Assembly (NCBI GenBank): GCA_965367215.1
Contig: CBDUIJ010000205.1
Coordinates: 1-10,206, forward strand
From: Granulosicoccus sp965367215
GTDB lineage: Bacteria; Pseudomonadota; Gammaproteobacteria; Granulosicoccales; Granulosicoccaceae
DNA length: 10,206 nt
Direction: 5' to 3'
This document shows positions 1-7,373 of the stretch, piece after piece (the first letter of the stretch is position 1; the number at the start of each line of letters is the position of its first letter). The position numbers were made by a program, and so were the translations under genes. The notes beneath the pieces were generated by a model. That model ran no database searches. It was not told the DNA's origin and worked only from the letters and a program-made list of their open reading frames with translations.

Positions 1-919
1 GATTGGCAATATAGTCGTCAAACTCCCGACTGATCGGCTGCCAGATACTGTGGGCGACACCCAGCACGCTGTAACACTGCTGCACATCATCCACCAGCAC
101 CCGTACCGCGCGCACATCGAACAGATCGGAAAAGCCGATATGCTTGTCGCGCATCTTCTTCCAGATGCTGTAGATATGCTTGGGTCTGCCAAACACGGAG
201 GCGCCCTTGATACCGTGGGCCTCGACCCGGTGTGACAGATCAGCGACAAAATCCTTGATATAGGTTTCGCGCGCTGCCCGGTTCTCCTCCAACGCCTTGG
301 CAATGCGCTTGTAGGCCTCGGGCTCGACGATGCGAAATGCCACATCCTCCAGCTCCCACTTCAACTGCCCCAGACCAAGACGATTCGCCAGCGGCGTGTA
401 GATGGTCAGCGTCTCCTGCGCCACCTGATAACTTATATCAGGCTGTCCGGATTTGACCAGCAGGTAGAGTCGCTGAGTACGGTAGGCCAGCTTGACGAGA
501 ACGACACGTACATCGGCCACCATGGTCAGAACCATGCGTCGCAGCGTCTCGGCCTGATCGCCCGAGCCGAAGGCATCGCTGATGGTCAACTCGTTCAACC
601 AGCGCACACTGTCTGTCAGCTGTGCAATCTCCTGACCGTAGTGTTCCCGGATGAAATCGATCGGATAATGCTCGGCAGCGACATCCGTGCCGAACAGCGC
701 CGCCACCAGAATGGGGGTGTCGGCCCGCATGTGCTTGAGCTGCGCCGCCACGTGAATGGCTTGCGGGTAATTGCTCTTGTACTCCCGCAATGCCCAACAG
801 TGTTCAACAGCGCGCTTGATGACCAGCGCCTGATTGCGCGTGCAATTCTCGGTCAGATACTCCTTCGTGGACTCGAGAGTCGCAAACGCGGCCTCGTCCG
901 ACGTGAAGGCATGCTTCAT
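1..919 (-). CDS. relA: RelA, GTP pyrophosphokinase ((p)ppGpp synthetase), N-terminal part, cut by window start
   Basis: The open frame runs from an ATG at 919-917 off the left edge, giving 306 N-terminal residues (full RelA is about 740). RelA transfers pyrophosphate from ATP to GTP/GDP on ribosomes stalled by uncharged tRNA. Residues 1 to about 200 are a pseudo-hydrolase (HD) domain. The catalytic His-Asp pair of SpoT/Rel is replaced by Gly77-Thr78, and the later catalytic Asp is Tyr146 (KLAYRT where SpoT has KLADRT). The synthetase domain follows, with GRPKHIYSIWKKM near 244-256, LFDVRAVRVL near 266-275, and EFDD at 299-302, the acidic motif of synthetase-only RelA as opposed to RxKD in bifunctional enzymes. 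GAGG at 932-929 sits 9 nt before the ATG, supporting this start. The gene lies 61 nt downstream of ybbP on the same strand and could be read from the same transcript. Identification is secure from the motifs; the ACT/TGS half is not in the window. Confidence 0.95.
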   Translation of the reverse strand, partial: MKHAFTSDEAAFATLESTKEYLTENCTRNQALVIKRAVEHCWALREYKSNYPQAIHVAAQLKHMRADTPILVAALFGTDVAAEHYPIDFIREHYGQEIAQLTDSVRWLNELTISDAFGSGDQAETLRRMVLTMVADVRVVLVKLAYRTQRLYLLVKSGQPDISYQVAQETLTIYTPLANRLGLGQLKWELEDVAFRIVEPEAYKRIAKALEENRAARETYIKDFVADLSHRVEAHGIKGASVFGRPKHIYSIWKKMRDKHIGFSDLFDVRAVRVLVDDVQQCYSVLGVAHSIWQPISREFDDYIAN

Positions 920-945
920 GTCCAGTTACCTCGACGTACATCTGC

Positions 946-969
946 GAGGCTGGCCTTGGGCTCAGCCTC
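946..969 (-). other. Stem-loop between ybbP and relA
   Basis: GAGGCTG (946-952) and CAGCCTC (963-969) are perfect inverted repeats. Inside them GCC (953-955) can pair with GGC (959-961). The structure lies in the 61-nt gap after the ybbP stop and ends about 27 nt before the relA ATG. No T-run follows on the minus strand, so it is not a standard Rho-independent terminator. It may be a processing or attenuation structure in a ybbP-relA transcript, or it may be chance. Confidence 0.35.
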
Positions 970-980
970 TGCAACCGCCG

Positions 981-3542
981 TCAGTTGGTATGACGTAGCG
1001 CCACAATCGGAGGTGTGTGCAACACCCGCCGCGTAGCCAGATAGCCTGCCGTGGCTATACCGATTGCGCCGCCAGATATTCCGATAATCCATAACCAGAC
1101 GTTCAGTTGAAACGGAAGTTCGAACACAAACCGACTCAGGGACCACGCAATGATGGTAGCGAACAGCGCTGCCAGCAAGCCCGCAATGGCGCCCAGGATG
1201 GCAAATTCCGCTATCACCGCCTCACGCAACTGCCGATGCGAAGCACCCAGAGCACGCAGCAGAGCGGACTCACGAATCCGTTCGCCCTGACTGCTTTGCA
1301 CGGCTGCCAACAACACGCAGAACCCGGCCAGTAATGTGAACAAGAAGACATATTCTACCGCTAAAGAGGCCCGGTCCATCAAAGACTTGACCCGGGTGAT
1401 GATTGCACCAACATCGAGCGTGGCAATCCCCGGAAACTGGCGTACCCAATCGGTGGTGGTAGCCACGAAATCACCGTCGATATGGAAGCTCGTGACGTAG
1501 GTAGCCGGCATGCCCTTCAGCATTGCAGGCGATGCCACGGCAAAAAAGTTCACCTGAAACGATTCCCAGTCCACCTCTCGCCAGTTGGCAATGGCAGCTG
1601 TCGTCTCGACCCCTGCACTCTTGAAGGTCAGCGTATCGCCGATGGCATAGCCACGTTCTTCGGCCCATTCCTGCTCGATCGACAACAACGGAGGCGCACT
1701 GCCGTCTGTTGCCCACCATTCTCCGGCAACCACCTTGTTCTCCTGCGGCAAGGTGTCTGACCACGACAGATTGTACTCACGCCGGGCACGACGCTCGTCC
1801 CGCTCATCGGACTCTTCATCAAGCACCGGCTCACCATTGTGGGCAACCAGCCGGGCTCGCACCATGGGATGGATACCGGTGGTCTCGATGCCCTTGGACT
1901 CGAGCTCGGCCGCCAGACCATCGACCTGATCGGCCTGAATGTTGAGCACGAATACATTCGGAGCGTTGTCCGGCAGATCCTGTTCCCAGGCCGACAGCAG
2001 ATCGACCCGCACGATGGCAATCAGCAACAAGGCCATGATGCCCATGGCAAAGGCGGCCAGTTGCACGATGCTACTGGCTGAGCGGCGCTGCAGACCGGCG
2101 GTACTGAGCCGGAAACGTGGACCGGCCAGCGCGCGCACCGACTGGATCATGAAGCGCCCTGCAAAGGCGAATAGCGACAGCATGGCAACCACACCCAACA
2201 CCACGATGGCACTGAGCAGGAAGTCGCGAGATAACAACAGCACGACGAGGAAGGTGGCGATCAGCCCCAACAGACCGGTGATCACCGAGCTGGCATCCAT
2301 ACCGCTGTAATCGCGCTGCAACACTCGCATGACATTGACCCGCCCTGCCTGGATGATGGGCAGCAGACCGAAGCCTGCCAAGGCAATGAAGGCTGTCAGG
2401 GTGCCGATGACCGGCGGCATGAAGCCCGGTGCCGGCAGGTCCAGACCAAACCAGCCTTGCAGCAGATTGGCCAGAATCAGCTGGGCAAACCAGCCCACGG
2501 TAATACCGATGACGGAGGCTACCAGCGCAATCAGCGCCAGCCGCGTGCACAGCCATACGATCACTTCCGCGCGAGTTGCACCCAGAGTACGCATGACGGC
2601 ACTGGCATCAGCCTGGCGCAGTGCAAAGTGACGTACGGCCAGGGCAATGGCGGCACCCGCCAGCAGAACTGTCACGACCGACGCCAGGCCAAGAAAGCGC
2701 TGCGCCCGGTCCAGCGCCCGCTTCATCTGCGGACTGCCATCACGGACACCCTGCACTCGGACTTCGCTCTTGTAATTGTTCTCAAGCTGGTCGCGGGTGG
2801 CCTCGACCGCCGCAGCGTCCCCAGCCATCAGCACGGTATATTGCGCCCGACTGCCTTCGACCAGCAGACCCGCCGATTCCAGGTCCTCCAGATTGATCAT
2901 GACTCGTGGCGCAAATTCGAAGGCGTTTTCGCCACGATCGGGCTCATACAGGATGATCTTGTCCACGGCAAAATCGGCGGTACCCAGCGTCAGAATATCC
3001 CCGGGGACCAGCGCCAGTGCCGCGCGCAGCTGACTGTCGACCCAGACGGTGCCACGATCCGGCACACCTTGTCCGGCGGGCAGGACGGTCGCGGGATCGC
3101 CGATGTCGGCCAGTTGCAACTTGCCGCGCAGCGGATAACCGTCGGACACCGCTTTCATGGCCACCAGTTGTGATTCGTTGCGCTCGTTGATCACCACACT
3201 GGGAAAGCGCACATGATTGGCGGTTTGCAGCCCGCTCTGCGCGACATCCGCAATCAGTTCGGTAGGCAAGGGAAAACCCGAGGTGGCGATCAGATCAGCC
3301 GCCAGCACATCGCTGGCCTGGCGCTCGACGGCGCGCCCGATGCGATCCGTGAAAAAGCCGACAGCGGTCACCGAGGCCACAGCCACCAACAACGCCAGCG
3401 CCAGTACGCGCAATTCACCCGCTCGCAGGTCGCGCCCCAGAGAACGCAGCGCGAAACGCAATTGCCGCCACCAACCAGTACTTACTGTCCGCGGTCGCGG
3501 TGTGGGGCGCTGCGCAGCGCTCACCGAACTTGCCATAGTCAC
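981..3542 (-). CDS. ybbP: YbbP-type ABC transporter permease (FtsX-like, two FtsX domains)
   Basis: This 853-residue inner-membrane permease pairs with the ATPase encoded just upstream; E. coli YbbP is about 800 residues. The first helix is near 46-64. A large periplasmic region (about 65-280) follows, then an FtsX domain with helices near 284-304, 331-353 and 376-396, central helices near 420-462 and 492-512, a second periplasmic region (about 515-725), and a second FtsX domain with helices near 728-748, 776-800 and 815-836. The coupling-type stretches VMRTLGATRAEV (316-327) and LLRALGASHRQL (761-772) are the paired signatures of this family. Its substrate is not established; relatives such as LolCE and MacB move lipoproteins or other molecules out of the membrane. 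The start is a GTG at 3542 that overlaps the ybbA stop as GTGA. An in-frame ATG two codons on (3536) has better spacing (10 nt) from the GGAAG at 3551-3547 and may be the true start. Confidence 0.9.
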   Translation of the reverse strand: MTMASSVSAAQRPTPRPRTVSTGWWRQLRFALRSLGRDLRAGELRVLALALLVAVASVTAVGFFTDRIGRAVERQASDVLAADLIATSGFPLPTELIADVAQSGLQTANHVRFPSVVINERNESQLVAMKAVSDGYPLRGKLQLADIGDPATVLPAGQGVPDRGTVWVDSQLRAALALVPGDILTLGTADFAVDKIILYEPDRGENAFEFAPRVMINLEDLESAGLLVEGSRAQYTVLMAGDAAAVEATRDQLENNYKSEVRVQGVRDGSPQMKRALDRAQRFLGLASVVTVLLAGAAIALAVRHFALRQADASAVMRTLGATRAEVIVWLCTRLALIALVASVIGITVGWFAQLILANLLQGWFGLDLPAPGFMPPVIGTLTAFIALAGFGLLPIIQAGRVNVMRVLQRDYSGMDASSVITGLLGLIATFLVVLLLSRDFLLSAIVVLGVVAMLSLFAFAGRFMIQSVRALAGPRFRLSTAGLQRRSASSIVQLAAFAMGIMALLLIAIVRVDLLSAWEQDLPDNAPNVFVLNIQADQVDGLAAELESKGIETTGIHPMVRARLVAHNGEPVLDEESDERDERRARREYNLSWSDTLPQENKVVAGEWWATDGSAPPLLSIEQEWAEERGYAIGDTLTFKSAGVETTAAIANWREVDWESFQVNFFAVASPAMLKGMPATYVTSFHIDGDFVATTTDWVRQFPGIATLDVGAIITRVKSLMDRASLAVEYVFLFTLLAGFCVLLAAVQSSQGERIRESALLRALGASHRQLREAVIAEFAILGAIAGLLAALFATIIAWSLSRFVFELPFQLNVWLWIIGISGGAIGIATAGYLATRRVLHTPPIVALRHTN

Positions 3543-4276
3543 AAGGCTTCCAACCTGCCATTACCCATACGCAGGATACGATCGCAACGCGCAGCCAGAT
3601 TATTGTCATGCGTCACCAGAACCACGGCCGCCCCCTGCTGCCGGGTCAGGGAGAACATCAGTTCGATCACTTTTTCACCGGTTTCACTGTCCAGATTGCC
3701 CGTGGGTTCATCCGCGAACAGCAGTGCAGGTTCCGATACAAAGGCACGTGCCAGCGCCACGCGCTGCTGTTCGCCACCTGACAACTGCAAGGGCTGGTGA
3801 CCTGAGCGATGTTGCAGGCCCACCTTCTCGAGCATGGCGCGTGCGCGCTCGGCCGCATCGGCGTCCCCGGTCAGCTCCAGAGGCAACATGACGTTCTCCA
3901 GCGCGGTGAGTCCGGGTAGCAGCTGGAAGCTCTGGAAGACGAATCCGACCTGACCGGCACGCAAGCGCGCTCGCGCGTCTTCATCCATCGAGGACAAGGG
4001 CTGGTGCAATAGCTCAACGGTGCCTTCAGTCGGGGTGTCCAGGCCTGCCAGAATACCCAGCAAGGTTGACTTTCCCGAGCCCGATGGCCCGACGATGGCA
4101 ATCGCTTCACCGGCGTGCACTTCGATGTCCAATTCGTGCAGGATGGTCAGCTCACCTTCCGGACCGCTGACACGCTTGGCTATCTGATGGCCGCTGAGCA
4201 CGGCTTCGGGGGATGCAGACACGGTACTACTGGCGCCAGCGGCACTATTGGTGCCTGCAGGAGTCGGACTGTTCAT
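3539..4276 (-). CDS. ybbA: YbbA-type ABC transporter ATPase (LolD/MacB-like)
   Basis: This 245-residue cytoplasmic ATPase powers the YbbP permease. Walker A GPSGSGKST is at 63-71, the Q-loop Gln at 115, signature LSGGEQQ at 165-171, Walker B LLFADE at 185-190, and the switch His at 223 (VTHD). The spacing and the GLTALENVMLPLEL stretch (122-135) are those of the LolD/MacB/FtsE-like subfamily. The first ~24 residues are a Ser/Thr/Ala/Pro-rich tail not seen in the core fold. Either the tail is real or translation starts later, but no better in-frame ATG precedes the core. A weak GAGAG lies just before the ATG. The gene overlaps ybbP by 4 nt, so the two are translationally coupled, and it diverges from tesA as in E. 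coli (tesA | ybbA-ybbP). Confidence 0.93.
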   Translation of the reverse strand: MNSPTPAGTNSAAGASSTVSASPEAVLSGHQIAKRVSGPEGELTILHELDIEVHAGEAIAIVGPSGSGKSTLLGILAGLDTPTEGTVELLHQPLSSMDEDARARLRAGQVGFVFQSFQLLPGLTALENVMLPLELTGDADAAERARAMLEKVGLQHRSGHQPLQLSGGEQQRVALARAFVSEPALLFADEPTGNLDSETGEKVIELMFSLTRQQGAAVVLVTHDNNLAARCDRILRMGNGRLEAL

Positions 4277-4361
4277 GCGCTCTCGCTGAAGTGGGTGCCG
4301 GCGCGACTTTTTGCCAGCGTTAAAACGCGGATAATGGGGATATATTCAGGATGCACAAGCC
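4277..4361. promoter_or_regulatory. Divergent ybbA / tesA intergenic region
   Basis: These 85 nt separate two divergent starts, so they should hold promoters for both. An A/T-rich core contains a 12-nt interrupted palindrome (GCGTT-AA-AACGC, 4317-4328), a -10-like GATAAT at 4330-4335 and TATATT at 4341-4346. A poor -35 (TTTTTG, 4308-4313) lies 16 nt before GATAAT on the plus strand. AGGA at 4348-4351 is the likely tesA ribosome-binding site, 10 nt before its ATG. The promoter hexamers are weak matches; the palindrome could be an operator but I do not recognise its regulator. Confidence 0.45.
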
Positions 4362-4994
4362 ATGAAAATCAGGACACTGCTTCGAACAATACTCGTGCTG
4401 AGCGCCTTGATGGCAGCGTTTTCGGCCCGTGCCGAGACCTACAAGGTACTGGTCATGGGCGACAGTATCGGTGCCGCATACGGTCTGGCCGAAGACGATG
4501 GCTGGGTCCATCTTGCCGAGCAAGCCCTGCTCGACGAAGGTCTGGATGTACAGTTCGTCAATGCCAGCATCAGCGGCGACACCACAGCAGGCGGACTGCG
4601 ACGTCTGCCCGACGCGATGCAACGCTTCGAACCCGATCTGCTGCTGATCGAACTGGGTGGCAATGATGGTTTGCGCGGTTACCAGCCCTCGACCATGCAG
4701 ACAAACCTGGAAGGCATGGCTGCCATTGCACAGGACGGTGGAGCCGACGTGCTGATTGCCGGCATGATGATTCCCAGCAACTATGGACCGGCCTACCGCA
4801 AGATGTTCTCCGATGCCTTCGGGAAGGCGGCACAGAATTCAGGCAGCAGCCTCTTGCCGTTTCTGCTGGAACCTATTGCAACCGAGAGAGACTACTTCCA
4901 GGCTGACGGAATTCATCCCTCGGCCGAAGCACAGCCGCTCATCATGGAGCACGTGCTGCCGCTAATCAGAAACTTCATCGGCGAGGAAAGTTGA
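4362..4994 (+). CDS. tesA: TesA, periplasmic GDSL/SGNH thioesterase-lysophospholipase-arylesterase
   Basis: This 210-residue precursor starts with a signal peptide: MKIRTLLRT, a hydrophobic core at 10-20, and probable cleavage after Ala-Arg-Ala24. The mature SGNH hydrolase carries all four family blocks: GDS with nucleophile Ser35 (block I), SISGDT with oxyanion Gly72 (block II), GGND with Asn101 (block III), and DGIHP with catalytic Asp182 and His185 (block V). The stretches NASISGD and ELGGNDGLRG are close to E. coli TesA, which hydrolyses acyl-CoAs, lysophospholipids and aromatic esters in the periplasm. Length is normal for the family. It diverges from ybbA and is followed after 1 nt by the hydrolase-OsmC gene, so the two are probably one transcript. 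The start is fixed by the signal peptide and by AGGA 10 nt upstream. Confidence 0.95.
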   Translation: MKIRTLLRTILVLSALMAAFSARAETYKVLVMGDSIGAAYGLAEDDGWVHLAEQALLDEGLDVQFVNASISGDTTAGGLRRLPDAMQRFEPDLLLIELGGNDGLRGYQPSTMQTNLEGMAAIAQDGGADVLIAGMMIPSNYGPAYRKMFSDAFGKAAQNSGSSLLPFLLEPIATERDYFQADGIHPSAEAQPLIMEHVLPLIRNFIGEES

Positions 4995-4995
4995 T

Positions 4996-6222
4996 ATGCC
5001 AGCCAGACGCAAGTTCGAGTTTCAGGGCTCACAGGGAAGCTCTCTGGCAGGTTTGCTGGAAACACCCGATCAGGAGCCTGTCGCTACCGCTCTGTTCGCT
5101 CATTGCTTCACCTGTGGCAAGGACATTGCGGCAGCCTCGCGCATCTCGCGGGCATTGGTCAAACGAGGTTACGCGGTGATGCGCTTCGATTTCACCGGTC
5201 TGGGCAACAGCGACGGCGATTTTTCCAATACCAACTTCTCTTCCAATGTGCAGGATCTGGTGGCCGCCGCCGATCACTTGCGCGAAGAAGGCATGGCTCC
5301 CTCCTTGCTGATTGGCCACAGCCTTGGGGGCACTGCCGTGCTGAGCGCTGCGCATGACATCCCCGAGTGCAAGGCGGTGGCCACCATCGGCTCTCCCGGT
5401 GATGCGCGTCATGTCTCCGCACAATTTTCCTGTGATATCGATGCCATCGAACGTGATGGCGAGGCAGAGGTGAACCTGGCCGGTCGCCAGTTCACCATCC
5501 GCAAGCAGTTCCTGGACGACATCAACCAGACATCGGAAGCTCATCTTGGTCAGCTCAAGGCGGCCCTGCTGATCATGCATTCACCCGTTGATGCCACAGT
5601 CAATATCGCCGAGGCTGAACGCATCTACAAGGCTGCCCGCCACCCCAAGAGTTTTGTCAGTCTCGACAATGCAGATCACTTGCTGACGCGTGCTGCCGAT
5701 GCCGAATACGTGGCAGACATCATTGCCGCCTGGGCCCTGAGACAGGTGAAGGTCAGCGCTGATGCCAAGGCCCCTGCCCGACCAGGCATCACGAAAGGTG
5801 AGGTCAGCATCAGTGAGCGCAATCAGAAGTTCATGCTGGACGTCTTTACCGATGATCATCAGTGGATTGCCGATGAGCCGAGTTCCGTTGGTGGCAGTAA
5901 TGCAGGTCCGGATCCTTACGAGCATTTACTGGCATCGGTGGGCACGTGTACCGCCATGACCATTCGCATGTACGCGGCGCGCAAGAAATGGCCGCTGGAC
6001 AATGCCGAAGTGGTACTGCGACACAGCAGAGAACATCTGAAGGATTGTGAAGGCTGCGAAGACAAACCCATGCAGATCGATGTGATTGATCGCGATATCA
6101 CGCTGCACGGCAATCTTGACGACGAGCAGCGAGCACGTCTGATGGCCATTGCCGACAAATGTCCGGTACATCGTACCCTGACGCACAATCTGTCCATCGA
6201 GACCCGGGAAATCAAAGCCTGA
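4996..6222 (+). CDS. Bifunctional alpha/beta hydrolase - OsmC family protein
   Basis: This 408-residue cytoplasmic fusion has no signal peptide or membrane segment. Residues 1 to about 248 are an alpha/beta hydrolase: the nucleophile elbow GHSLGG places Ser109, and Asp199 (HSPVD) and His228 (NADHLL) complete a triad. An HCFTC motif (36-40) lies where the oxyanion region is expected. Residues from about 265 to 408 are an OsmC/Ohr-like domain with both characteristic cysteines, Cys318 (VGTC) and Cys389 (KCPVH), which in OsmC and Ohr reduce organic hydroperoxides. A CEGC pair (351-354) sits between them. The fusion is a known architecture, but its substrate is not established; hydrolysing and reducing lipid-peroxide esters is a plausible guess. 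The ATG is 1 nt after the tesA stop and its ribosome-binding site GAGGAAAG (4983-4990) lies inside tesA, so translation is likely coupled. Confidence 0.92.
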   Translation: MPARRKFEFQGSQGSSLAGLLETPDQEPVATALFAHCFTCGKDIAAASRISRALVKRGYAVMRFDFTGLGNSDGDFSNTNFSSNVQDLVAAADHLREEGMAPSLLIGHSLGGTAVLSAAHDIPECKAVATIGSPGDARHVSAQFSCDIDAIERDGEAEVNLAGRQFTIRKQFLDDINQTSEAHLGQLKAALLIMHSPVDATVNIAEAERIYKAARHPKSFVSLDNADHLLTRAADAEYVADIIAAWALRQVKVSADAKAPARPGITKGEVSISERNQKFMLDVFTDDHQWIADEPSSVGGSNAGPDPYEHLLASVGTCTAMTIRMYAARKKWPLDNAEVVLRHSREHLKDCEGCEDKPMQIDVIDRDITLHGNLDDEQRARLMAIADKCPVHRTLTHNLSIETREIKA

Positions 6223-6332
6223 AGGGCAGTCGATCTGCGGTAGCGAACAACTGCCGGCTTCGGGCTTCAGGCTGATCGGAAAAGTGCCACCCGACACCTG
6301 CAGCCTGCTATTGATCGCTGGCGGTTGCAGTG
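6223..6332. other. Convergent intergenic region with a long inverted repeat
   Basis: Between the converging hydrolase-OsmC and ABC ATPase genes, CAGGCTG (6268-6274) is the exact inverse of CAGCCTG (6301-6307), and inside it TCGG (6276-6279) pairs with CCGA (6291-6294). This could form one imperfect hairpin and serve as a two-way stop, but neither strand has a T-run after it. I see nothing else in this gap. Confidence 0.3.
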
Positions 6333-7238
6333 TCAGGAGTTGCCGTACAACCTCTCTTCCAGCGACTTGCCACGGCTCATCAGACGGTATTTCCAATGCC
6401 TGTCATTCAACAACTGCATGAGTGACAGGCTTGCACTCATGTCATTGTCCGCCCGAATCAGATAATCACCCTGGGCACTGCGACTCAGGTGTTCGATCCC
6501 GGGCAATGCTGCCGCCGCTTCCAGAAATTCACTCTCCGGCACATCCGCCAGGCGCAAGGTAATGAACGACTGCGCAGCATCATCGACAACCGGCCCCACA
6601 GATACGAGACGCCCCTTCTCCAGATAGACCACCGTGCTGCACAGGCGCTCCAGTTCATCCAGATTGTGCGAACTGACAATGAATGTCGTGTTGCCGGATT
6701 GCTGACGAATCAAGTCGCGTATCATCTTCGCATTCGGTGGATCGATACCTGCGGTCGGCTCATCCAGTAGCACCAGTCTCGGCGTACCCAACAGAGCTTG
6801 AGCAATGGCGATTCGCTTGCGCATGCCATGACTCAGGTCTGCAGGCCGCGTATTGATCGAATCGAGCAGATCCACGGTCTCCAGCACACGCTGCACATCC
6901 GCACGTGCCGCCTTGATCGACATGCCCTGCAAACGTGCAAGAAAACGCAGTTGCCGACCAACGCTGAGCCGTGGATCGAGCAGAGCATCCTGCGGCAACG
7001 CCGCCAGCTGCCCACTCAGGGCGGAAGACCCCGGCGACTCACCCAGCACCTGAATCCGACCACTGCTTTTGCCAATGAACCCACAAATCAGACTGATCAG
7101 GGTGGTCTTGCCGGCGCCATTCGGGCCTACCAACGCACTCGGTTCACCGGCTGACAATGTCAACGAGACCCCGTCCAGCGCTGCCTTGCTGCCATAGCGC
7201 TTTCCCAGACCCTCACACTCTATCAATAGCTCAGACAT
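6333..7238 (-). CDS. ABC-2 type transporter ATP-binding protein
   Basis: This is a 301-residue ATPase counted from ATG 7238. Walker A GPNGAGKTT is at 38-46, the Q-loop Gln at 83, a variant signature LSHGMRKR at 135-142, Walker B LVLLDEP at 155-161 with catalytic Glu160, and the switch His at 191 (SSHN). The pattern LSHGMRKR...AQALLGTPRLVLLDEPTAGIDP is that of the ABC-2 exporter group (CcmA/NodI/NosF-like). About 75 C-terminal residues form an extra domain after the nucleotide-binding fold, as often in this group. No permease adjoins it; the only candidate partner is the ABC-2 permease at 9231-10034, on the same strand beyond the diguanylate cyclase. An in-frame GTG at 7253 would add five residues. 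ATG 7238 is preferred because it begins just before the first core strand, though neither start has a clear ribosome-binding site. Substrate unknown. Confidence 0.88.
   Translation of the reverse strand: MSELLIECEGLGKRYGSKAALDGVSLTLSAGEPSALVGPNGAGKTTLISLICGFIGKSSGRIQVLGESPGSSALSGQLAALPQDALLDPRLSVGRQLRFLARLQGMSIKAARADVQRVLETVDLLDSINTRPADLSHGMRKRIAIAQALLGTPRLVLLDEPTAGIDPPNAKMIRDLIRQQSGNTTFIVSSHNLDELERLCSTVVYLEKGRLVSVGPVVDDAAQSFITLRLADVPESEFLEAAAALPGIEHLSRSAQGDYLIRADNDMSASLSLMQLLNDRHWKYRLMSRGKSLEERLYGNS
6398..6441. repeat. Two overlapping 8-bp inverted repeats inside the ATPase gene
   Basis: GCCTGTCA (6398-6405) is the exact inverse of TGACAGGC (6423-6430). CATGAGTG (6417-6424) is the exact inverse of CACTCATG (6434-6441). 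They share two bases, so only one stem can form fully at a time. They lie in the 3' part of the ATPase gene. A functional role is unproven. Confidence 0.4.
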
Positions 7239-7300
7239 GTTTTGAATATTCACGGGGACTAAGTTTTACCGGACAACGGCCGATTCATTGCCAATGGTTC

Positions 7301-7314
7301 TTGACACTGATCAA
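7301..7314. promoter_or_regulatory. Candidate FNR/Anr (CRP-family) binding box
   Basis: TTGAC-ACTG-ATCAA matches nine of ten defined bases of the FNR/Anr consensus TTGAT-N4-ATCAA. It is centred 66 nt before the cyclase ATG and about 69 nt before the ATPase ATG, within the divergent region, and overlaps the plus-strand TTGACA. If functional it would tie one or both genes to oxygen availability. No regulator gene is in the window, and one site alone is modest evidence. Confidence 0.4.
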
Positions 7315-7330
7315 TGGGCGCGAGATTGCC

Positions 7331-7357
7331 GGGAGGCTGATGACATCTCTGCCTCCC
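7331..7357 (+). other. Hairpin just upstream of the diguanylate cyclase start
   Basis: GGGAGGC (7331-7337) pairs perfectly with GCCTCCC (7351-7357) around a 13-nt loop, ending 16 nt before the cyclase ATG. The left arm contains a Shine-Dalgarno-like GGGAGG, which would be masked in the folded RNA. That GGGAGG sits only 3 nt before an out-of-frame ATG (7340) within the loop. The arrangement could modulate translation of the cyclase or be a DNA operator. Confidence 0.4.
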
Positions 7358-7373
7358 CTTACTGGCTCGATGG

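Larger units (their letters stand above)
7239..7373. promoter_or_regulatory. Divergent ABC ATPase / diguanylate cyclase regulatory region
   Basis: These 135 nt drive two divergent genes. A consensus -35 hexamer TTGACA is at 7301-7306 on the plus strand, but the -10 at the expected distance (GATTGC, 7324-7329) is poor, which suggests an activator-dependent promoter. An FNR/Anr-like box overlaps this hexamer and a 7-bp hairpin lies close to the cyclase start; both are listed separately. On the minus strand, TTGGCA (7294-7289) and GTAAAA (7269-7264) are weak promoter-like hexamers with a long spacer. Confidence 0.45.

Noticed and set aside
946..969. Rho-independent terminator after ybbP
   Set aside because: The stem is good but no T-run follows on the minus strand, so I list it only as a stem-loop.
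2457..3173. A 238-codon plus-strand open frame inside ybbP, and other long antisense frames between 1482 and 3891
   Set aside because: They lie opposite clearly conserved ybbP/ybbA sequence, their products show no recognisable domain, and GC-rich genes commonly leave open antisense frames.
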